A stretch of 64,000 bases of DNA from positions 496,001-560,000 of the forward strand of contig NZ_FRXO01000001.1 in the NCBI RefSeq assembly GCF_900148505.1, in the 5' to 3' direction. The DNA is from Pseudoxanthobacter soli DSM 19599. GTDB lineage: Bacteria; Pseudomonadota; Alphaproteobacteria; Rhizobiales; Segnochrobactraceae. A program made the translations under genes and the position numbers. This document shows, piece by piece, positions 1 to 9,509 of this stretch (positions are counted from its first letter, which is position 1; each line of letters begins with the position of its first letter). A model generated the notes under the pieces. It did no database searches, was not told the DNA's origin, and saw only the letters and a program-made list of their open reading frames with translations.

Positions 1-30
1 GAAGAGAGACGCCGCTCGGCACCCGCGCGA

Positions 31-63
31 GATCGCGTCAGGCCCGCAAGATCGCGTCAGGCC
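31..63. repeat. Short direct repeat downstream of the SDR gene
   Basis: The 14-mer GATCGCGTCAGGCC occurs twice, at 31-44 and 50-63, a 19-base period. The second copy includes the stop codon region of the SDR gene read on the minus strand, so the first looks like a local duplication of the gene's 3' end. No function is evident. Confidence 0.5.
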
Positions 64-860
64 TGATCAAGCGGAGCCGGGGCGCGGAAGCCCATCAGCG
101 TTTGGGTGGGGAAGTCGTAGACGCGCCCGGTTTCGGTGAAGGAGGGCTTCAGCAGTTCCAGCAGCGGCGGCACCAGATCGGACGGCGGCGGCAGCAGCTC
201 GGGATCTTCGCCCGGCATCGCCTGCTTGCGCATCCGCGTACGCGTGGCGCCGGGATTGACGAGGTTTACCCGCAGCGACGTCTTCTCGGTCTCGGCCGCG
301 TAGGCGCGCACCAGCGCGTCGAGGGCCGCCTTCGAGGCCGCATAGGCGCCCCAGAACGGCCGGCCGCGCCACGCCGCGCTCGACGACAGGAAGATCGCGC
401 GGCCGTGCTCCGACTGCCGCAGCAGCGGGTCGAGCGAGCGGATCAGCCGGGCGTTCGCCGTGACATTGACGGTGAGGACGTCTTCCAGCGCCTTCGGCTC
501 GAGATGGCTGACCGGGGTCAAAGGCCCGAGAATGCCGGCATTGCCGACGAGCACGTCGAGCCGTCCCCAGCGGGAATGCAGCGCGGCCCCGAGGCGGTCG
601 AGGGCCGGAAGATCCTTCAGGTCGGCGGCGACCAGCGTGATCGGTTCGCCGCCCGCCGCGCGGATCTCGTCGTCGAGTTCCTCGAGCGCGCCCACGGTCC
701 GGGCAAGTGCCACGACGTGCGCGCCGCCCGCGCCTAGGCCGAGCGCCAGCGCCCGGCCGATGCCGCGCGAAGCACCCGTGACCAGAGCGATCCTGCCGGC
801 GAACGGCTTATGGGCGTCAGTCTTCCCGGCGGTGTCGTCCGCGACGGCGCCTTCGCTCAT
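57..860 (-). CDS. SDR family NAD(P)-dependent oxidoreductase
   Basis: Short-chain dehydrogenase of about 267 residues. The N-terminal half carries the Rossmann dinucleotide-binding motif TGASRGIG, an NAG motif (VLVGNAGILG) follows, and the catalytic Ser plus YAASK tetrad residues are intact (SSSAAWRG then GAYAASKAAL). Substrate is unknown. The ATG at 860 is chosen because it follows a G-rich stretch (GGGGGAACACC) and starts a normal-length protein; a longer frame reaches 953 but has no family residues in the extension. It lies downstream of purF on the same strand, an arrangement common in Hyphomicrobiales. Fold and activity class are secure; the reaction is not. Confidence 0.9.
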   Translation of the reverse strand: MSEGAVADDTAGKTDAHKPFAGRIALVTGASRGIGRALALGLGAGGAHVVALARTVGALEELDDEIRAAGGEPITLVAADLKDLPALDRLGAALHSRWGRLDVLVGNAGILGPLTPVSHLEPKALEDVLTVNVTANARLIRSLDPLLRQSEHGRAIFLSSSAAWRGRPFWGAYAASKAALDALVRAYAAETEKTSLRVNLVNPGATRTRMRKQAMPGEDPELLPPPSDLVPPLLELLKPSFTETGRVYDFPTQTLMGFRAPAPLDQA

Positions 861-1014
861 GGTGTTCCCCCGAACGTCTTCTTGGTCTTGATCGGAAAGC
901 AGTCTGACGCATCCACGCGCGGCAGGCCAGCCTGCAGGGGCATGGCTCCACAAGGCCGGCTCAGTCGTTCGCCGGCCGGCCCGTCGGGGCGCCGCGACGA
1001 TCGGCGCGCTGCGA

Positions 1015-2502
1015 TCAGCCGACGGCGGCGAGACGCGGGGGACGGCGCGGCGCCTCTTCCTGGTGGTCGGTCAGCCGGGTCGGATATTCGCCGGTGAAGC
1101 AGGCATCGCAGAACTGCGGCTCGGCGTTCTGGCGCCTCGCCTCGCCGACGGCGCGATAAAGCCCGTTGATGCTGAGGAAGGCGAGGCTGTCGACCTTGAT
1201 GAAGGCCGCGATCTCCTCGACCGACATGCGCGAGGCGATCAGCTTCGACTTCTCCGGCGTGTCGACACCGTAGAAGCAGGAATCGGTCGTCGGCGGGCTG
1301 GCGATGCGCATGTGCACTTCGGTGGCGCCGGCGTCGCGGACCATCTCGACGATTTTCAGGGAGGTGGTGCCGCGCACGATGGAATCGTCGATCAGCACCA
1401 CGCGCTTGCCCTCAAGCATGGCGCGGTTGGCGTTGTGCTTCAGCTTCACGCCCATGCGGCGGATCGAATCCGTCGGCTGGATGAAGGTGCGGCCGACATA
1501 GTGGTTGCGGATGATGCCGAGTTCGAACGGAAGGTTCGCTGCCTGGGCGTAACCGATGGCGGCCGGCGTGCCGGAATCCGGCACCGGCACCACGAGATCG
1601 GCCGGAGCCGGGGATTCGAGCGCGAGTTCGGCGCCGATATTCTTGCGGACATTGTAGATGTTGCGGCCTTCGACGACCGAATCCGGCCGGGCGAAGTAGA
1701 CATATTCGAAGATGCAGAAGCGCGGACGCACCGGCTGGAACGGGCGCAGGCTCTCGATGCCGCGCTCGGTGATGACCACGAGTTCGCCCGGTTCGATGTC
1801 GCGGATGAAATGGGCGCCGATGATGTCGAGGGCGCACGTCTCCGAGGCGAGCACCGCGGCGCCGTCGAGTTCGCCGAGCACCAGCGGGCGCACGCCGAGA
1901 GGATCGCGGCAGCCGATCATGCCGCCCTCGGAGAGCGCGACGATGGCATAGGCGCCCTCGATCTGGCGCAGCGCGTCGACGAGACGGTCGATCAGCGGGC
2001 CGCGGTTCGACGTGGCAATCAGGTGGATGATGGTTTCGGTGTCGGAGGTCGACTGGAAGATCGAACCGCGCCCTTGAAGCGTGCGCTTCAGCACGCGGGC
2101 ATTGGTGAGATTGCCGTTGTGGGCGACCGCGAAGCCGCCGCCGGCGAATTCCGCGAACATCGGCTGGACGTTCTGAAGCACCGGCGCGCCGGTGGTGGAA
2201 TAGCGGGTGTGGCCGATGGCCTTGTTGCCCTTGAGCCGTTCCATGACGGCGGGCTTGGTGAAGGTGTCGCCGACGAGGCCGATATGGCGTTCGAGACAGA
2301 ACGCCTCGCCGTCGAGAGAGACGATGCCGGCGGCTTCCTGCCCGCGGTGCTGCAGGGCGTGAAGACCGAGCGCCGTCAGCGCCGCCGCCTCCGGGTGCCC
2401 GAAGACGCCGAAGACGCCGCACTCCTCGTGCAGGTGATCGCCGTCGAAGGGACCGGCCGCTTCCACGCCGGACCCGGCGCCGTACTGGTCGTGAACGTCC
2501 AT
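1015..2502 (-). CDS. purF: Amidophosphoribosyltransferase
   Basis: First committed enzyme of de novo purine synthesis, converting PRPP and glutamine to 5-phosphoribosylamine in the cytosol. About 495 residues. The N-terminal nucleophile Cys is residue 28 in HEECGVFG, so a 27-residue propeptide must be removed. The PRPP-binding loop VVLIDDSIVRGTT is present. Four Cys at the expected places (RFCIF, TDSCFYG, QFCDAC) match the [4Fe-4S] class typified by Bacillus PurF. The ATG at 2502 has GAGAGGG six bases upstream; an ATG at 2508 sits too close to this site, and a longer frame to 2649 has no family residues. Neighbours cvpA and SDR share the strand. Confidence 0.97.
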   Translation of the reverse strand: MDVHDQYGAGSGVEAAGPFDGDHLHEECGVFGVFGHPEAAALTALGLHALQHRGQEAAGIVSLDGEAFCLERHIGLVGDTFTKPAVMERLKGNKAIGHTRYSTTGAPVLQNVQPMFAEFAGGGFAVAHNGNLTNARVLKRTLQGRGSIFQSTSDTETIIHLIATSNRGPLIDRLVDALRQIEGAYAIVALSEGGMIGCRDPLGVRPLVLGELDGAAVLASETCALDIIGAHFIRDIEPGELVVITERGIESLRPFQPVRPRFCIFEYVYFARPDSVVEGRNIYNVRKNIGAELALESPAPADLVVPVPDSGTPAAIGYAQAANLPFELGIIRNHYVGRTFIQPTDSIRRMGVKLKHNANRAMLEGKRVVLIDDSIVRGTTSLKIVEMVRDAGATEVHMRIASPPTTDSCFYGVDTPEKSKLIASRMSVEEIAAFIKVDSLAFLSINGLYRAVGEARRQNAEPQFCDACFTGEYPTRLTDHQEEAPRRPPRLAAVG

Positions 2503-2972
2503 CGCCATCCCTCTCAACCGCTCGGGTGGCCGGCCCGGTGCGAAACCTCGCCCGGCCGGAACCGCTTCCTCGAACCGGCTTCCAAGAACAAGACCCCGGA
2601 GCACGGAATGCGCCGAGGTCACGCAGAAAGCCGGACTGTCGGAGCGCATCGCCGATCACGGATGAGGCGACAGCGCTCCAGCCTTCGCCCCGATCATCGA
2701 TGTAGCCGCTTCACTGTCGCGTCCGTCGAGGCGGTCCTCGCCATGGCGGGTTCGACGGCAGTCGCAACGACCCCAATATAGGAAGCCCACGCGGCAAACC
2801 AACACGAAGTCTGCCTGCGCCGGCACCTTTAACCGTCTCCAAGGTCGCCAACAACCCCTTTGGCGGCAAAGCGGATCCGCTCGTTCCGCATGGGCGTCCG
2901 CGCTGGAACGCGGGCGCATCGCATCGTCCGGCTTCCGCCTGGCGAGAGGATGGCCGGTAGGCCGCCCGCCGC
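2503..2972. other. Intergenic region cvpA-purF
   Basis: About 470 bases without a convincing gene; reading frames here have no recognisable content. It must hold the purF leader and probably its promoter (minus strand). The only structure I see is a perfect 6-base inverted repeat, CGCCAA at 2846-2851 and TTGGCG at 2860-2865, which could end cvpA transcription but lacks a T-run. Confidence 0.4.
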
Positions 2973-3710
2973 CTACTGCGCCGGGGCTGCGGGTGCCGCC
3001 GCGGGCGGTGCAGCCGGCGGGGACTGCTGGTTGCCGTCGGTCGACTGGATCAGCTGATCAAGGCTCTGGCGCGAGTTGTTGCCGTAGGCCGGATCGTTGG
3101 GCGACGCCGTGCCGCGCGTCTCGCCAGCGCCTTCGCCGGTGCCGCTCTGGGTGTCGCCGCCCGGTGCCGGCGTCTCGGCCGGTGGCAGCACGCCGCCGAG
3201 GGTGCCGAGGCGTTCGCGCAGCATCGCATCGGGGTTCGACGGCAACAGCGCCATCAGCCGCTGGCCGAGATCGTCCAGCATCGGCCGCGAGCGGGCGTCC
3301 GCGACCCAGCTCGGCTGCTTCGCCGGCGGAACCAGCCAGTTGAAGAACAGCATCGCCACGACCAGCAGCAGGATGCCGCGGGCCGCGCCGAACACGAATC
3401 CGAGCGCCCGGTCGACGAAGCCGACCCGGCTGTCGATGACGAAATCGGAGATCTTCATGGTGATCACGCTGACGATGATCAGCGCCACGAGGAAGATCGC
3501 CGCGATGGTGAGCGCCAGCGCGAGGTGGGGATTCTTGACGTATTGCTGGGTGAAGGGAAGCAGCTTGTCGTAGAACGCGTAGGCCGCGACGGCTGCCGCA
3601 ACCCAGGACGCGATGGAGAGCACCTCGCGGACGAAGCCGCGCACCATGGCCAGCACCGCGGACAGGAGAGTGACGACGAGGACAACCCCGTCGAGAGCTG
3701 TGATCGACAT
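2973..3710 (-). CDS. cvpA: CvpA family membrane protein
   Basis: Inner-membrane protein of about 245 residues. Four hydrophobic segments fill the first 170 residues, beginning MSITALDGVVLVVTLLSAVL, with the family-typical loop DSRVGFVDRALGFVFG before the last one. The C-terminal 75 residues are Pro/Ala/Gly-rich and probably disordered. CvpA was named for colicin V production in E. coli, where it precedes purF; the same pairing holds here. The biochemical role is not settled; envelope homeostasis is the usual suggestion. The ATG at 3710 is chosen over the frame extending to 3812, which adds an arginine-rich, non-conserved stretch. Confidence 0.9.
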   Translation of the reverse strand: MSITALDGVVLVVTLLSAVLAMVRGFVREVLSIASWVAAAVAAYAFYDKLLPFTQQYVKNPHLALALTIAAIFLVALIIVSVITMKISDFVIDSRVGFVDRALGFVFGAARGILLLVVAMLFFNWLVPPAKQPSWVADARSRPMLDDLGQRLMALLPSNPDAMLRERLGTLGGVLPPAETPAPGGDTQSGTGEGAGETRGTASPNDPAYGNNSRQSLDQLIQSTDGNQQSPPAAPPAAAPAAPAQ

Positions 3711-3868
3711 CTGTCGGTTATCCCTCGTGCGGCGCGAAGCGGGCCGCCGAATCCCACGACCGTGTTCGGAACGCCGACGGCACCGTACACCGGACACCGG
3801 CGGCAAACGCAACGCGACTCAAATCCAACTTCTTCCAGAAACGGCCCCGGCGCGGCATCGTCGCCGCC

Positions 3869-5416
3869 TCACATCTCGGGCTCCCAATCGCCATCGTCCC
3901 AGCGGCCCGCTGCTTCACGGCCCGCCTCTGCCCGGGTCAGCCCTGCCCGCCCCGTTCCAGTTCTCGTCGCCGGGCCGGCGATCTGCCTGCCGCCCGAGCG
4001 GAAACGGTCGCGGTCCGGCCCGCTCACCGCGCGCGCACCCTCGGCACGGTGTCCGCCGGCGACGTCCGCGACGAGATCGGCCAGAGCCGCCGTTCCCCGC
4101 ACCGCGATCGACCGCCCGCGCGCTTCCTCGCCGGCCACGGCCTCCGGAACCACGGCCGACTGGAAACCGAGCTTTTCGGCTTCCTTGAGGCGCGACGCCG
4201 CGTGGCCGACCGGCCGGATGCGGCCCGTCAAGCTGACTTCGCCGAAATAGACGCAATCCGGAGGAAGGGCAACCCCGCTCAGGGACGACACCAGAGCCGC
4301 CGCCACGGCGAGGTCGGCCCCCGGCTCCACGATGCGCAACCCACCGGCAACATTGAGGTAAACGTCGTTCGAGCCGAACCGCACGCCACAGCGTGCCTCC
4401 AGCACGGCGAGAATCATCGCGAGGCGGTTGCCGTCCCAGCCGACGGTGGTGCGCCGTGGCATGGAAAGCGGAGACGGCGCGACGAGCGCCTGGATTTCGA
4501 CGAGAAGCGGGCGGGTGCCCTCCATTCCGGCGAACACCACCGTGCCGGGGCTCGACTGGTCGCGGTCGCCGAGGAACAGCTCCGACGGGTTCGGCACCTC
4601 GCGCAGGCCGAGGCCGGTCATCTCGAATACGCCGATCTCGTCGGTCGGCCCGAATCGGTTCTTGGTGGTGCGCAGCACGCGGAACGGGCCGGAGCCGTCG
4701 CCCTCGAAGCTCATGACCGCATCGACCATGTGTTCCACGACGCGCGGTCCGGCGATCTGGCCGTCCTTCGTGACATGGCCGACGAGTACCACCGTCGCGC
4801 CGCTCTGCTTGGCGTAGCGGATCATCGCGTGGGCGCAGGCGCGCACCTGCGTCACCGTGCCGGGCGCGGATTCCGCGGCGGCGGTCCAGAGCGTCTGGAT
4901 GGAATCGATCACCACCAGCGCCGGCTTCTCGCCCGCCAGCGTGGCGAGAATATCCTCGACGCTCGTCTCCGCCGCGAGCGCGACCGGCGCGCCGGCAAGG
5001 CCGAGGCGCTCGGCGCGCAGCCGCACCTGCGCGGTCGCTTCCTCGCCCGAGACATAGACCACCTTCTCGCCGGTCCTCGCGAGCGCGGCGGCGGTCTGGA
5101 GCAACAGCGTCGACTTGCCGATGCCGGGATCGCCGCCGATCAGGATGGCGGAACCGCGCACGAAGCCGCCGCCCGTCACCCGGTCGAGTTCGGCGATGCC
5201 GCTCTCGATGCGCGGCGCCTGCGGTTCGCTTCCGGACAGGGAGGCGAGCGGGATGTTGCGGCCCTTGCGCGGCGAGGCCTTCGGCCCGGCGAGCACCCCG
5301 TCGTCGGCTTCCTCGACGATGGTGTTCCAGGCGCCGCAGGCCTCGCACTTGCCCGACCATCGATTCGTGACCGCCCCGCAGGACTGGCAGACGAACTGTG
5401 TTCGGGATTTGGCCAT
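3869..5416 (-). CDS. radA: DNA repair protein RadA
   Basis: RadA/Sms, a RecA-like branch-migration ATPase used in recombinational repair. It shows an N-terminal C4 zinc finger (Cys10, 13, 24, 27), Walker A GGDPGIGKST around 94-103, Walker B VVIDSIQ near 168-174, the RadA-specific KNRFG motif near 252-256, and a C-terminal Lon-protease-like domain. At 515 residues it is about 50 longer than usual. The extra is a Gly/Arg/Ala-rich tail after about residue 455. It sits 29 bases downstream of alr on the minus strand, probably co-transcribed with dnaB and alr. Confidence 0.96.
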   Translation of the reverse strand: MAKSRTQFVCQSCGAVTNRWSGKCEACGAWNTIVEEADDGVLAGPKASPRKGRNIPLASLSGSEPQAPRIESGIAELDRVTGGGFVRGSAILIGGDPGIGKSTLLLQTAAALARTGEKVVYVSGEEATAQVRLRAERLGLAGAPVALAAETSVEDILATLAGEKPALVVIDSIQTLWTAAAESAPGTVTQVRACAHAMIRYAKQSGATVVLVGHVTKDGQIAGPRVVEHMVDAVMSFEGDGSGPFRVLRTTKNRFGPTDEIGVFEMTGLGLREVPNPSELFLGDRDQSSPGTVVFAGMEGTRPLLVEIQALVAPSPLSMPRRTTVGWDGNRLAMILAVLEARCGVRFGSNDVYLNVAGGLRIVEPGADLAVAAALVSSLSGVALPPDCVYFGEVSLTGRIRPVGHAASRLKEAEKLGFQSAVVPEAVAGEEARGRSIAVRGTAALADLVADVAGGHRAEGARAVSGPDRDRFRSGGRQIAGPATRTGTGRAGLTRAEAGREAAGRWDDGDWEPEM

Positions 5417-5445
5417 CTAACCGGCGAACCTTCTGCCTGTGGCCG

Positions 5446-6678
5446 TCAGCGGGGACGCCCGGCGCCGATATAGCGGCGGGCGTAGCGGCGGCCGAGATGG
5501 GTCAGGATCTCGTAGGGAATGGTGCCGGCGCGCGCCGCCACGGCATCGAGTGAGGCGTGGTGGCCGAACAGCTCGATATAATTGCCGCGCCGGGTAAATT
5601 CGGACGGCACGTCCGTCACGTCGAAGGCCATCAGGTCCATCGAAACGCGGCCGAACAGCGGCACGGCGATGCCGCCGAGCGAGCCGAGGGCACCCGGGTC
5701 GCCGTCGCGACCGCCCGCTGCCCGGGGAAAGCCGTCCGCATAGCCGACCGAGACGATGGCAATGCGGGTGTCGCGGGTGGTGGTCTCGGCGGCGCCGTAG
5801 CCGACTGTCTCGCCGGCCTTGACCGAACGCATCTGGACGATGCGCGCCTCCAGGGTGACGACCGGCCGCATCGGGTTCTCGTAACCCGAGACGGCGCCGC
5901 CGCCATAGAGCGCGATGCCCGGCCGCACCAGGTCGAAATGATAGCCGCGATCGGTCAGGGTCGCCGCCGAGTTGGCGAGCGACACCCGCACACCCGGCAG
6001 AAGCGCCCGCGCGGCGCGGAAGCTCTTCAACTGGCTGCGGTTCATCGGGTGGTCGGGCACGTCGGCGCAGGCGAGATGGCTGATGACGAGATCGATGCCG
6101 GCGCGCCCCGGCAGCGTCCCGTTCGCGGCGAGCGCCGCGACTTCGCCCAGCGAGATGCCGAGGCGGTTCATGCCGGTATCGATGTGCAGCGCGGCGGGCG
6201 GCGTGTCGCCGCCGCGGCTGCGGCGGTAATCGACCCACTCGGCGATCTCCGCCTGGGAGCCGAGCACCGGGCTCAGCCGAGCCGCCGCGAACACCGGCGC
6301 CGCACCGGCGGGCAGGCCGTTCAGCACGAAGATGTCTGCGTCCGGCGACGCGGAGCGGGCCGCCAGCCCTTCTGACACGAGCGCGACGAAGAACGTGCGG
6401 CAGCCTGCCGCCGTCAGCGCGCGCACCGCCGCGTCCAGGCCGATACCGTAGGCGTCGCCCTTGACGACAGCGGAGCATTCCGCCGGAGCGGCCTGCTCGG
6501 CGAGGGTGCGCCAGTTCTCGACGAGGGCGTCGAGGTCGATGACGAGCCGTCCCCCGGTGAAGGCGCGCATGTCGCCCGCCAGCGCGGCCATGTTCTCGGC
6601 GTGGGTGCGGGCGGCGTCGGAATCCTCCGTGCGCTGCCTGTCGTCGTCGGTCGCCTCTCGGCTATCGGGCGCGGTCAT
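5446..6678 (-). CDS. alr: Alanine racemase
   Basis: PLP-dependent racemase making D-alanine for peptidoglycan. The PLP lysine is Lys73 in AVVKGDAYGIG, a variant of the usual VVKANAYGHG. The C-terminal catalytic Tyr lies in ETVGYGAAE, followed by the family stretch SVGYADGFPR. About 410 residues, with an N-terminal extension of some 40 charged residues, so a start at Met30 or Met37 is possible. The ATG at 6678 was kept because GAGAG lies just upstream and the gene then begins six bases after the dnaB stop, implying coupled expression. Confidence 0.95.
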   Translation of the reverse strand: MTAPDSREATDDDRQRTEDSDAARTHAENMAALAGDMRAFTGGRLVIDLDALVENWRTLAEQAAPAECSAVVKGDAYGIGLDAAVRALTAAGCRTFFVALVSEGLAARSASPDADIFVLNGLPAGAAPVFAAARLSPVLGSQAEIAEWVDYRRSRGGDTPPAALHIDTGMNRLGISLGEVAALAANGTLPGRAGIDLVISHLACADVPDHPMNRSQLKSFRAARALLPGVRVSLANSAATLTDRGYHFDLVRPGIALYGGGAVSGYENPMRPVVTLEARIVQMRSVKAGETVGYGAAETTTRDTRIAIVSVGYADGFPRAAGGRDGDPGALGSLGGIAVPLFGRVSMDLMAFDVTDVPSEFTRRGNYIELFGHHASLDAVAARAGTIPYEILTHLGRRYARRYIGAGRPR

Positions 6679-6684
6679 CCGCTC

Positions 6685-8169
6685 TCATTCCAGTCTGTCG
6701 GGCAGCGAAACTTCGCGCGCGAGATTCGAGAATCGGGTCACTTCGGCATCGAATTGCAGCAGCACCGTGCCCGTGGGGCCATGTCGCTGCTTGCCGATGA
6801 TCACTTCCGCGACGCCGGCCACGGTCTCCATCTCGTTCTGCCAGGAGAAGAACTCCTCGGAGCCCTCCTTCGGCTTCTTGTTCTTGAGATAATATTCCTC
6901 GCGGAACACGAACATGACGACGTCGGCGTCCTGCTCGATGGAGCCGGATTCGCGCAGGTCCGAGAGCTGCGGCCGCTTGTCGTCGCGCGATTCCACCTGA
7001 CGGGAAAGCTGGGAGAGCGCCAGCACGGGCACGGCGAGCTCCTTGGCGAGCGCCTTGAGGCCGGTGGTGATCTCGGTGATTTCCTGCACGCGGCTTTCGG
7101 AGCGCTTGGCGGAGCCCTGGAGCAGCTGGAGATAATCGACCACCAGCAGGTCGAGGCCGCGCTGGCGCTTCAGCCGCCGGGCGCGGGCGGCGAGCTGGCC
7201 GATGGAAAGGCCGCCGGTCTGGTCGATATAGAGCGGTAGCGTCTGGATTTCCTGGGCCGTCGCCGCCAGCCGCTCGAACTGCTCGGCATCGATGGAGCCG
7301 CGGCGGATCAGCGAGGACGGCACGCCGGACTGTTCGGCGAGAAGGCGCGTCGCCAGCTGCTCGGCCGACATTTCGAGCGAGAAGAAGCCGACGATGCCGC
7401 CATCCTCGGCCTTCACCGTGCCGTCCTGCAACGCCATGGCCTTGTAGTTGCGGGCGACGTTGTAGGCGATGTTGGTGGCGAGCGAGGTCTTGCCCATGCC
7501 CGGACGGCCGGCAAGGATGATGAGGTCCGAGCGCTGCAGGCCGCCCATGCTGCGGTCGAGGTCGCTCAGGCCGGTGGCGAGGCCCGAAAGCCCGCCCGCG
7601 CGCTCATAGGCGGCAGCCGCCATGTCGACGGCGGTCGTCAGCGCCTCGGAGAAGGTCTGAAAGCCGCCCTCGTAGCGCCCAGTTTCGGCGAGTTCGTAGA
7701 GCCGGCGCTCGGCGTCCTCGATCTGGCTCTTGGGCGGAGTGTCGATCGGCGAATCGAACGCGACATTCACCATGTCCTCGCCGATGTGAATCAGCGAGCG
7801 CCGCAGCGCGAGGTCGAAGATCAGCCGGCCGTGGTCTTCGGCATTGATGACGGTGGTCGAATCGGCGGCAAGGCGCAGCAGGTACTGCGTCACCGAGATG
7901 TCGGCGATCTGCTCGTCGGCGCCGAAGAAGGTCTTCAGCGTGATCGGCGAGGCGGTCTTGCCCGCCCGGATCAGCTGCGAGATCTTCTCATAGACCCGGC
8001 GATGGGCATCGACGAAGAAGTGCGTCGCCTCCAGGAAGTCGGAGACGCGATAGAAGGTCTCGTTGTTGACGAGGATGGCGCCGAGCAACTGACGCTCGAG
8101 TTCCACGTTGTGCGGCGCCATGCGGGCGAGCGGCCCGGCCGTTTCGATCTTGCGCGCGGTGGCGTCCAT
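6685..8169 (-). CDS. dnaB: Replicative DNA helicase DnaB
   Basis: Hexameric 5'-3' helicase at the replication fork. The N-terminal domain begins MAPHNVELERQLLGAIL. The RecA-like C-terminal domain has Walker A LAGRPGMGKTS, the family motif FFSLEMSAEQLATRLL, Walker B LLVVDYLQL and the LRESGSIEQDAD segment. About 494 residues, normal length. The ATG at 8169 is preceded by GGAGAG at good spacing; a longer frame to 8340 is not conserved. No intein is present. It is the first gene of the dnaB-alr-radA run on the minus strand. Confidence 0.97.
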   Translation of the reverse strand: MDATARKIETAGPLARMAPHNVELERQLLGAILVNNETFYRVSDFLEATHFFVDAHRRVYEKISQLIRAGKTASPITLKTFFGADEQIADISVTQYLLRLAADSTTVINAEDHGRLIFDLALRRSLIHIGEDMVNVAFDSPIDTPPKSQIEDAERRLYELAETGRYEGGFQTFSEALTTAVDMAAAAYERAGGLSGLATGLSDLDRSMGGLQRSDLIILAGRPGMGKTSLATNIAYNVARNYKAMALQDGTVKAEDGGIVGFFSLEMSAEQLATRLLAEQSGVPSSLIRRGSIDAEQFERLAATAQEIQTLPLYIDQTGGLSIGQLAARARRLKRQRGLDLLVVDYLQLLQGSAKRSESRVQEITEITTGLKALAKELAVPVLALSQLSRQVESRDDKRPQLSDLRESGSIEQDADVVMFVFREEYYLKNKKPKEGSEEFFSWQNEMETVAGVAEVIIGKQRHGPTGTVLLQFDAEVTRFSNLAREVSLPDRLE

Positions 8170-8354
8170 GCGGCTCTCCGGTGGCGCGATCTGAAAGCGC
8201 GCCGCTGTGCGGTCGGGTCCGAACCGCTGCCCTCCCCGGTCGCCGGGCATCTTCGCCGGAACCCGAATGGTCGGTGCGGTGCCGACGGCGGACACCTTGG
8301 TTAACCGCTTTGGAGTGGCGAGGGAAGCAACCGTGCTCACCCGCGCGGACGGCT

Positions 8355-8386
8355 CCCCGATATCAACAGGACAATATCAACCGGGG
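8355..8386. repeat. Dyad with two ATATCAAC copies between mdcH and dnaB
   Basis: CCCCG (8355-8359) and CGGGG (8382-8386) flank two direct copies of ATATCAAC at 8360-8367 and 8374-8381, a 14-base period. The element lies in the 281-base gap between the end of the mdc operon and dnaB, both on the minus strand. It may act at the end of mdc transcription or as a binding site ahead of dnaB; I cannot tell which. Confidence 0.4.
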
Positions 8387-8450
8387 CCTGAGTCGGGGAG
8401 AGTCCATCGACACGGCGAGCGGCCGCGGAGGCGCACCGCCGTTCGATTCC

Positions 8451-9401
8451 CTACGGTTCGCCGGCGTCCGAACGCAGCCGGCCGAGCCAGGCCCGTGCGC
8501 CCTCAATGGTGCGGAAATCGTCCAGGCATCGCGCCGGACTCTCGGGAAAGGCGCTCGCCGCCATCTCCTTGAGGGCAGGGCCCGGGCCGAGTTCCAGGAA
8601 GGCCGTCGCTCCGGCCTCGACGCAGGCCTGAAGGCAGGCATCCCATTGTACAGTCTGCGATATCTGGGCTGCGAGCTTGTCGAGCCCCGAGCGGGCATCG
8701 ACCACGGCGGCGCCGTCGATGCCGCTCAGGAGCCGGATGCCGGCCACGGGCAGACGGCGCACCGGGACCGCCTCGAGATCGGCACGGAACCGCACGGATG
8801 CCGACGCCAGACGCGCCGTGTGGGAGGCGACCTCCACCGGCACGTCGACGACGCGGGCGGCGTTGAGCCCCCTCGCCTCCCCGGCCAGGGCTTCGAGCGC
8901 GGTGCGGGCGCCGCCGATGACGAAGGCGTCGCCGGGATTGACGATGGCGACCGAGGTTCCGAACCGGGTGCAGAGGCCGTCGATCAGCGTACGGGAGAGG
9001 CCGCGCACGAACAGAAGGCCGTCGCCCGCCGGCGACGCGGCATCCATCGCCTCGGCACGGCGCGCGACGAGATCGAGGATGACGTCGGCCTCCACGACGC
9101 CGGCGACGCCCCAGGCGGCGACCTCGCCGACACTGTAGCCGGCGACGATGAGGCGCGCCGGCATCGCGTCGCGCAGGACCGTCATGGCGGCGAGGGCCTG
9201 CACGGCGGCGAGGATCTGGCCGACGCGGTTGCGGTGGAGGTTGTCCGGCGTCTCGGTCGCCACCATTTCGCGCGGGTCACGGCCGCCGAGAAGGCGCGCC
9301 GCCTGCGCGAACAGGCTCGCGGCCTGCGGCGCCTCGCCCGTCAGCGCGAACATGCCGAGGTGCTGCCGCCCCTGCCCGGAGCACAGGATCGCGAGGGTCA
9401 T
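8451..9401 (-). CDS. mdcH: Malonate decarboxylase subunit epsilon (malonyl-CoA:ACP transacylase)
   Basis: Loads malonyl onto the MdcC carrier protein to prime malonate decarboxylase. About 316 residues of acyltransferase fold: oxyanion motif CSGQGRQHLGMF at the N-terminus, nucleophile Ser in GYSVGEVAAW (normally GHSxGE), and catalytic His in VASHTARL. The start is ATG 9401, since the upstream TTG at 9404 is less likely, and AAAGGCGG precedes it. It is the last gene of the mdc operon, 108 bases after mdcB. Confidence 0.92.
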   Translation of the reverse strand: MTLAILCSGQGRQHLGMFALTGEAPQAASLFAQAARLLGGRDPREMVATETPDNLHRNRVGQILAAVQALAAMTVLRDAMPARLIVAGYSVGEVAAWGVAGVVEADVILDLVARRAEAMDAASPAGDGLLFVRGLSRTLIDGLCTRFGTSVAIVNPGDAFVIGGARTALEALAGEARGLNAARVVDVPVEVASHTARLASASVRFRADLEAVPVRRLPVAGIRLLSGIDGAAVVDARSGLDKLAAQISQTVQWDACLQACVEAGATAFLELGPGPALKEMAASAFPESPARCLDDFRTIEGARAWLGRLRSDAGEP

Positions 9402-9509
9402 CAACGCCGCCTTTCTGGACTCTCGGGGACCGCTACGGAAACGCCGCGAACAGCGACGTGCGCACGGGGAGGAGCAGGATGGCGTGGGTCCGCATGATGG
9501 TCCTCGCGC

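Noticed and set aside
1063-2781. 572-codon plus-strand frame opposite purF
   Set aside because: Shadow of purF, no motifs, and the purF frame has all catalytic and Fe-S residues.
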